From Kiritimatiellota bacterium (GTDB lineage: Bacteria > Verrucomicrobiota > Kiritimatiellia > JAAZAB01), in NCBI GenBank assembly GCA_008636095.1, contig VSJD01000216.1, positions 1-10,000 on the forward strand: 10,000 bases of DNA, written 5' to 3'. The notes beneath the pieces are model-generated. The model saw only the letters and a list, made by a program, of their open reading frames with translations. It was not told where the DNA came from and did not search any database. Position 1 is the stretch's first letter, and every line of letters begins with the position of its first letter. Shown in pieces: positions 7,590-10,000 of this stretch. A program made the translations under genes and the position numbers.

Positions 7590-7635
7590 AAAGCCAATGG
7601 CTTTAAAATTTCGACGCGTCCGTTAGCCGACGGAC
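7590..7635. repeat. Two short perfect dyads upstream of the RsbW-like gene
   Basis: AAAGCC-AAT-GGCTTT at 7590-7604 is a 6-bp hairpin with a 3-nt loop. GTCCGT (7618-7623) pairs with ACGGAC (7630-7635) across a 6-nt loop. They lie in the leader of the kinase gene. Neither has a following T run. Either could be part of a regulatory leader or merely part of the adjoining repeat. Confidence 0.4.
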
Positions 7636-7646
7636 TTGCTCAAGGC

Positions 7647-7699
7647 GAACCCTGAGCACGAGCCCTGAGCAAAGTCGAAGGGCTCACGTCGAAGGGTTC
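7647..7699. repeat. Interspersed palindromic repeat (CCCTTCGAC...CTCAGGG type)
   Basis: Nested arms pair: GAACCCT 7647-7653 with AGGGTTC 7693-7699, and GAGCCCT 7660-7666 with AGGGCTC 7679-7685. CCTGAGCA occurs twice (7651, 7664), and GTCGAAGGG occurs twice on the other side. I recall the motif CCCTTCGACTTTGCTCAGGG as a common dispersed intergenic repeat in many bacterial genomes, not checked here. It sits between the GPP34 and RsbW-like genes and could form a large RNA hairpin that lowers readthrough into the kinase gene. Confidence 0.65.
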
Positions 7700-7728
7700 G
7701 GGAGGACACTTCCGCGATATCCGGCCGT

Positions 7729-8385
7729 TCAGGCCATCATTGTCATGGACATGGCAATGGCCATCGTGCGCTCGATCTCGCGGATCGATTTGGCCATTTC
7801 CTGGCCGATCAGGTCCAGGCGGGCCAGCGCGGTAATTCGCGAACGCACTTGTTCGTATTCTGCCGGCGTAAACAGGTCGTCCAACAGCCGGCAGGCGTTG
7901 CCCAGATTGATCAGCACGACTTCGCGCGGGTCGGGAATATCGTCGCTGAGGATCAGCTCCCGCAAACGGGTTTTGACTTCCTTAACCTCGCGGTTGTCCA
8001 TGAGCGGATAGCGGCGCACTTCAAAGACCCACAGGATTCGCCGGTTTTCCTGTTTGAGAATGCCTTTCTGAATCAGCCGTGCCAGGACCCGTTCCTGGAT
8101 GCGCTTGGACTGATCCGCAAAGTATTTCAGCCAAAAGCTGGTCGGCTGGGGTTCCGGCTTCTGCTGGAGGTCGCGCAAGGTATCGTCCAGGATGGGATCG
8201 CCGGTTGGCTGGGTGTTGGTGACGCTCAAGCTGGTCAAATCCGTGTCAATCCGGTCTTGGAGCGCCAAGTCCATAAGCAACGCACCGGCCAAAGCATAAT
8301 CCAGTGCCGAGACGGGCAACGGTTTGATGACGCCCTGTTTGTCGTCAAGGGCAAGCAGGAAAATTTCTTCAGCAAAACTTAGCAT
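7729..8385 (-). CDS. GPP34 / GOLPH3-domain protein
   Basis: 218 residues, close to the usual bacterial GPP34 length. The N-terminus MLSFAEEIFLLALDDKQG is the typical opening strand/helix; ALAGALLMDLALQDRI (29-44) and the winged segment ARLIQKGILKQENRRILWVF, then RRYPL, are typical of the family. Eukaryotic members (GOLPH3, Vps74) bind PI4P on Golgi membranes and sort glycosyltransferases; the bacterial role is unknown and bacteria usually lack PI4P, so only peripheral membrane or lipid binding is a fair guess. The last 20 residues are Met/Ala-rich (TMAIAMSMTMMA). Start: GGGAGGA, 7 nt before the ATG at 8385, is a strong ribosome site. It lies between the STAS gene (59 bp upstream) and the RsbW-like gene, implying a link to partner switching. 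Identification good; function inferred only from context. Confidence 0.85.
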   Translation of the reverse strand: MLSFAEEIFLLALDDKQGVIKPLPVSALDYALAGALLMDLALQDRIDTDLTSLSVTNTQPTGDPILDDTLRDLQQKPEPQPTSFWLKYFADQSKRIQERVLARLIQKGILKQENRRILWVFEVRRYPLMDNREVKEVKTRLRELILSDDIPDPREVVLINLGNACRLLDDLFTPAEYEQVRSRITALARLDLIGQEMAKSIREIERTMAIAMSMTMMA

Positions 8386-8421
8386 ACTTGGTCCTCCCTG
8401 GAGTCCTCGATGCTGACGCGC

Positions 8422-8439
8422 GGGCGGATCCGGCCGCCC
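8422..8439. terminator. Small GC hairpin between the STAS and GPP34 genes
   Basis: GGGCGG (8422-8427) pairs with CCGCCC (8434-8439) around a 6-nt loop. It lies just after the STAS stop and ahead of the GPP34 ribosome site on the minus strand, with no T tract. It could attenuate readthrough or protect the STAS transcript, giving more STAS protein than downstream products. Confidence 0.35.
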
Positions 8440-8444
8440 TGTAA

Positions 8445-8783
8445 TTATATCGCGCAGGCGTCGACAGCTTCGTTTACAGTTTTAAAAATAGGCAGAATAC
8501 TTTCAAATCCCGCAATGTCAAAAATCTGCTGGACCTGAGCGGACAGGTTGGCCAGCGCCAGTTTGCCTTGCGCCTGTTTCAGGCGCTTGGCTGCAGATAG
8601 AAATACGCGCAGGCCGGCGCTACTGACGTAGTCCAGGCCCGCGAGATCCAAGGCAATCTGCCTGGTTCCGTTTTCGACCAGGCTGGATATGCGCTTATCG
8701 AGCTCCGGCGAGCTCGTGGCGTCCAGCTTGCCTTGTGCCACCAGGATCGTGACGTTGCCCTGTTTGGATTCGCTAATGTTCAT
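8445..8783 (-). CDS. STAS-domain anti-sigma factor antagonist (RsbV/SpoIIAA-like)
   Basis: 112 residues, a single STAS domain of the usual length. It begins MNISESKQGNVTILVAQGKL, continues with LDATSSPEL, the core strand ALDLAGLDYVSSAGLRVFLS, and the end FDIAGFESILPIF. By alignment on the GL pair, Ser55 of VSSAGLR matches the phosphorylated Ser58 of B. subtilis SpoIIAA. Unphosphorylated, such proteins bind the RsbW-type kinase and release its target; phosphorylation blocks this. The ribosome site GGGAG is 6 nt before the ATG at 8783. It is first in a run of three same-strand genes that includes the GPP34 protein and the RsbW-like kinase, its probable partner. An AT-rich repeat array lies upstream. 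Whether the target is a sigma factor or another output is not visible. Confidence 0.93.
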   Translation of the reverse strand: MNISESKQGNVTILVAQGKLDATSSPELDKRISSLVENGTRQIALDLAGLDYVSSAGLRVFLSAAKRLKQAQGKLALANLSAQVQQIFDIAGFESILPIFKTVNEAVDACAI

Positions 8784-8830
8784 GGTAACTCCCTGCTATT
8801 GACCGAGGCGCGGGATACTCCGTAATTCCC

Positions 8831-8848
8831 CGGTTATATTTGAAACCG
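8831..8848. promoter_or_regulatory. Small dyad in the STAS leader
   Basis: CGGTT (8831-8835) and AACCG (8844-8848) form an inverted repeat about 50 nt upstream of the STAS start. It could be an operator or a leader hairpin. The seen symmetry is short, so this is tentative. Confidence 0.25.
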
Positions 8849-8886
8849 TTTACTAATACTTTTCGGCTTTCTTAAATAATGCACTA

Positions 8887-8951
8887 TTGCATATGATAAT
8901 GCAAATAAAAGATATGTGCAATAAAAGATATATGCATGAAAGATATATGCA
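8887..8951. repeat. AT-rich array of AAAGATATATGCA repeats with a TTGCAT palindrome
   Basis: Three near-identical direct repeats occur at 8904-8920, 8920-8936 and 8937-8951 (consensus AAAAGATATATGCA, spacing 16 and 15 nt). Next to them is a palindrome, TTGCAT-ATGATA-ATGCAA (8887-8904). The motif ATATGCA thus appears in both orientations. It lies between the end of the repeat-protein gene and the STAS gene start, where the promoter for the STAS operon should be. A weak minus-strand -35/-10 pair (TTGCAT, 17 nt, CATTAT) overlaps the palindrome. The spacing is longer than one helical turn, so units do not all lie on one DNA face. A regulator-binding array is the preferred reading; a simple tandem expansion is the alternative. 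Confidence 0.6.
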
Positions 8952-8958
8952 AAAGTGC

Positions 8959-8971
8959 CGGGGTTACCCCG
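8959..8971 (-). terminator. Likely terminator of the DxDxDG repeat-protein gene
   Basis: On the minus strand CGGGG-TAA-CCCCG forms a 5-bp GC stem 12 nt after the stop codon at 8983, followed within 10 nt by ACTTTTGCATAT. The stem is short and the T run is only four, so it is a modest intrinsic terminator separating this gene from the STAS operon. Confidence 0.5.
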
Positions 8972-8982
8972 CCCTGGTCAAG

Positions 8983-10000
8983 TCACGGAACGAACGGCAC
9001 GTTATTTGTTCCGCCAAACGTATCGCTCACCGTGGCATATTCCAGGCTTGAGAACATGATCATCCAGCCGTCCGTTTGAGAATATGCCGCCGGATCAAGC
9101 ATTCCATCGCCATCGTAGTCGGACGGCACAACCCATGCGTAACCCGGTCCGCCAAGCGCCACGTTAACCTGCCAATACTCCGCCGACGACAACTGGATTG
9201 CTAAAGTGCCCGTGGCTTCGTTGTAGGTTGTCAATTCCGATTTGCCGTCGCCGTCGAAGTCCACCGGCACAACGATCATACCGGCGCCGCCCAATGGGAC
9301 AAGCGCTTCACAATATTCGGCGGTTGAGAGTTTGACACGGAGAAGTCCATCGGTCGCCGAATACACGGCCGGATCGGCCTTGCCGTCGCCATCGTAATCC
9401 GCACAGGACCCGACATACCCGGGCCCGCCGAGCGGCATCTGAGCCGGTACGTATCCACTCTCCGAAAACAAGACCCTTAGCATTCCTGTTGCGGCTTGAT
9501 ACGTTGCCGGATCGGTCAGCCGGTCACCATCGTAATCCGCCGCGGCCGCCAACTGGCCCGGTCCACCGAAGGCCGCCTGGATCGGCGGCGTGTAGCCGGC
9601 CGATGACAGCATCACCCACCAATAGCTTTGGTCGGCGCTGTAAATCATGGGATCCGTCAATCCGTCGCCGTCATAATCGCCCTGGACAGGCACGCAGGTG
9701 GCATCGCCTAAGGAGACCGGGAATTCGCCCAGCGTTGAGCACAGAATCCGCCACAGGCCATAGCCGGGATTAAAGAGCACGACATCGGCCAGCTTGTCGC
9801 CATCATAGTCGTTGGCCACTTGCTTGGTCGTGGTGGCTTGTAGAACCTGGCGCCAGCCGATGGCTTCGCCGCTGAGTTCGCTGTTGCCCAGCGCGTTCTT
9901 GGCGCGGACTCTATACAAATACGAGGCGCCGGCGAAGGTGGCGTTATCGTCAAAGAAGGTCTGCGTTAGCTCTCGGTCCGAAAAAATACCAGCGATGAAC
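8983..10000 (-). CDS. FG-GAP/VCBS-like repeat protein with fibronectin III-like segment, 3' part (5' end outside window)
   Basis: The frame is open through the right edge, so the gene starts beyond it; a TTG at 9918 is internal to a domain. The first about 45 visible residues (to YLYRVRAKNALGNSEL) have the last strands of a fibronectin type III domain. Six repeats of about 45 residues follow. Each starts with a DYDGDG-type motif (one DFDGDG) and carries a (V/L)xLSSAEYxxxxxxLGGPG pattern. The DxDxDG loops are EF-hand-like calcium sites; repeats of this kind occur in secreted or cell-surface proteins and often end the chain, as here (FGGTNNVPFVP then stop). Ligand and function are unknown; export is inferred because the N-terminus is not seen. 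It is the same strand as, and upstream of, the STAS operon, but a terminator-like hairpin lies between. Confidence 0.85.
   Translation of the reverse strand, partial: FIAGIFSDRELTQTFFDDNATFAGASYLYRVRAKNALGNSELSGEAIGWRQVLQATTTKQVANDYDGDKLADVVLFNPGYGLWRILCSTLGEFPVSLGDATCVPVQGDYDGDGLTDPMIYSADQSYWWVMLSSAGYTPPIQAAFGGPGQLAAAADYDGDRLTDPATYQAATGMLRVLFSESGYVPAQMPLGGPGYVGSCADYDGDGKADPAVYSATDGLLRVKLSTAEYCEALVPLGGAGMIVVPVDFDGDGKSELTTYNEATGTLAIQLSSAEYWQVNVALGGPGYAWVVPSDYDGDGMLDPAAYSQTDGWMIMFSSLEYATVSDTFGGTNNVPFVP

Noticed and set aside
8887..8951. CRISPR-like or replication-origin iterons
   Set aside because: There are only three imperfect units with almost no spacer and no cas or replication initiator gene nearby.

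Overview
The window looks like chromosomal DNA of an environmental bacterium, moderately GC-rich. A member of the PVC group (Kiritimatiellota, Lentisphaerae, Verrucomicrobiota or Planctomycetota) fits best. The reasons are a very large polysaccharide-lyase-like protein fused to a beta-propeller, a calcium-type DxDxDG repeat protein, a STAS / GPP34 / RsbW-like gene set, a cysteine-rich YHS-like protein and interspersed palindromic repeats in the gaps. No rRNA or tRNA is present to fix the taxonomy, so this is inference.

Layout. Positions 1-418 (+) hold the 3' end of a cysteine-rich metal-binding protein gene that starts before the window. A strong hairpin follows at 432-469, and directly after it (to 785) lies only the C-terminal part of a DhnA/LsrF-type class I aldolase, probably a 5'-truncated remnant. 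Positions 786-1168 are non-coding and contain a composite inverted-repeat element (874-1082) with a perfect 18-bp palindrome inside. Positions 1169-2584 (+) encode a complete AzgA-type purine permease. It converges on the next gene across a 182-bp GC-rich gap full of hairpins.

Positions 2767-6921 (-) encode a 1384-residue protein with a carbohydrate-binding-like N-terminus, an alpha-toroid and heparinase II/III-like core, and a C-terminal eight-repeat propeller. No signal peptide can be found for it. Upstream on the same strand are three signalling genes, in transcription order: a STAS anti-anti-sigma protein (8445-8783), a GPP34/GOLPH3-domain protein (7729-8385) and an RsbW-like ATP-binding anti-sigma kinase (7109-7525). 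An interspersed repeat separates the last two. This is a partner-switching module with a GPP34 gene inside it. Upstream of it is an AT-rich array of short repeats (8887-8951), then the 3' end of a gene for an exported-type protein with a fibronectin III-like segment and six DxDxDG repeats (8983 to beyond 10000, -).

Functionally the genes fall into polysaccharide breakdown or surface proteins (heparinase fusion, repeat protein), purine uptake, metal binding, and a regulatory switch. Nothing in the sequence proves that the switch controls its neighbours. The most interesting items are the STAS-GPP34-RsbW cluster, the leaderless heparinase-propeller fusion, the aldolase remnant joined at a hairpin, and the short-repeat array upstream of the STAS gene.
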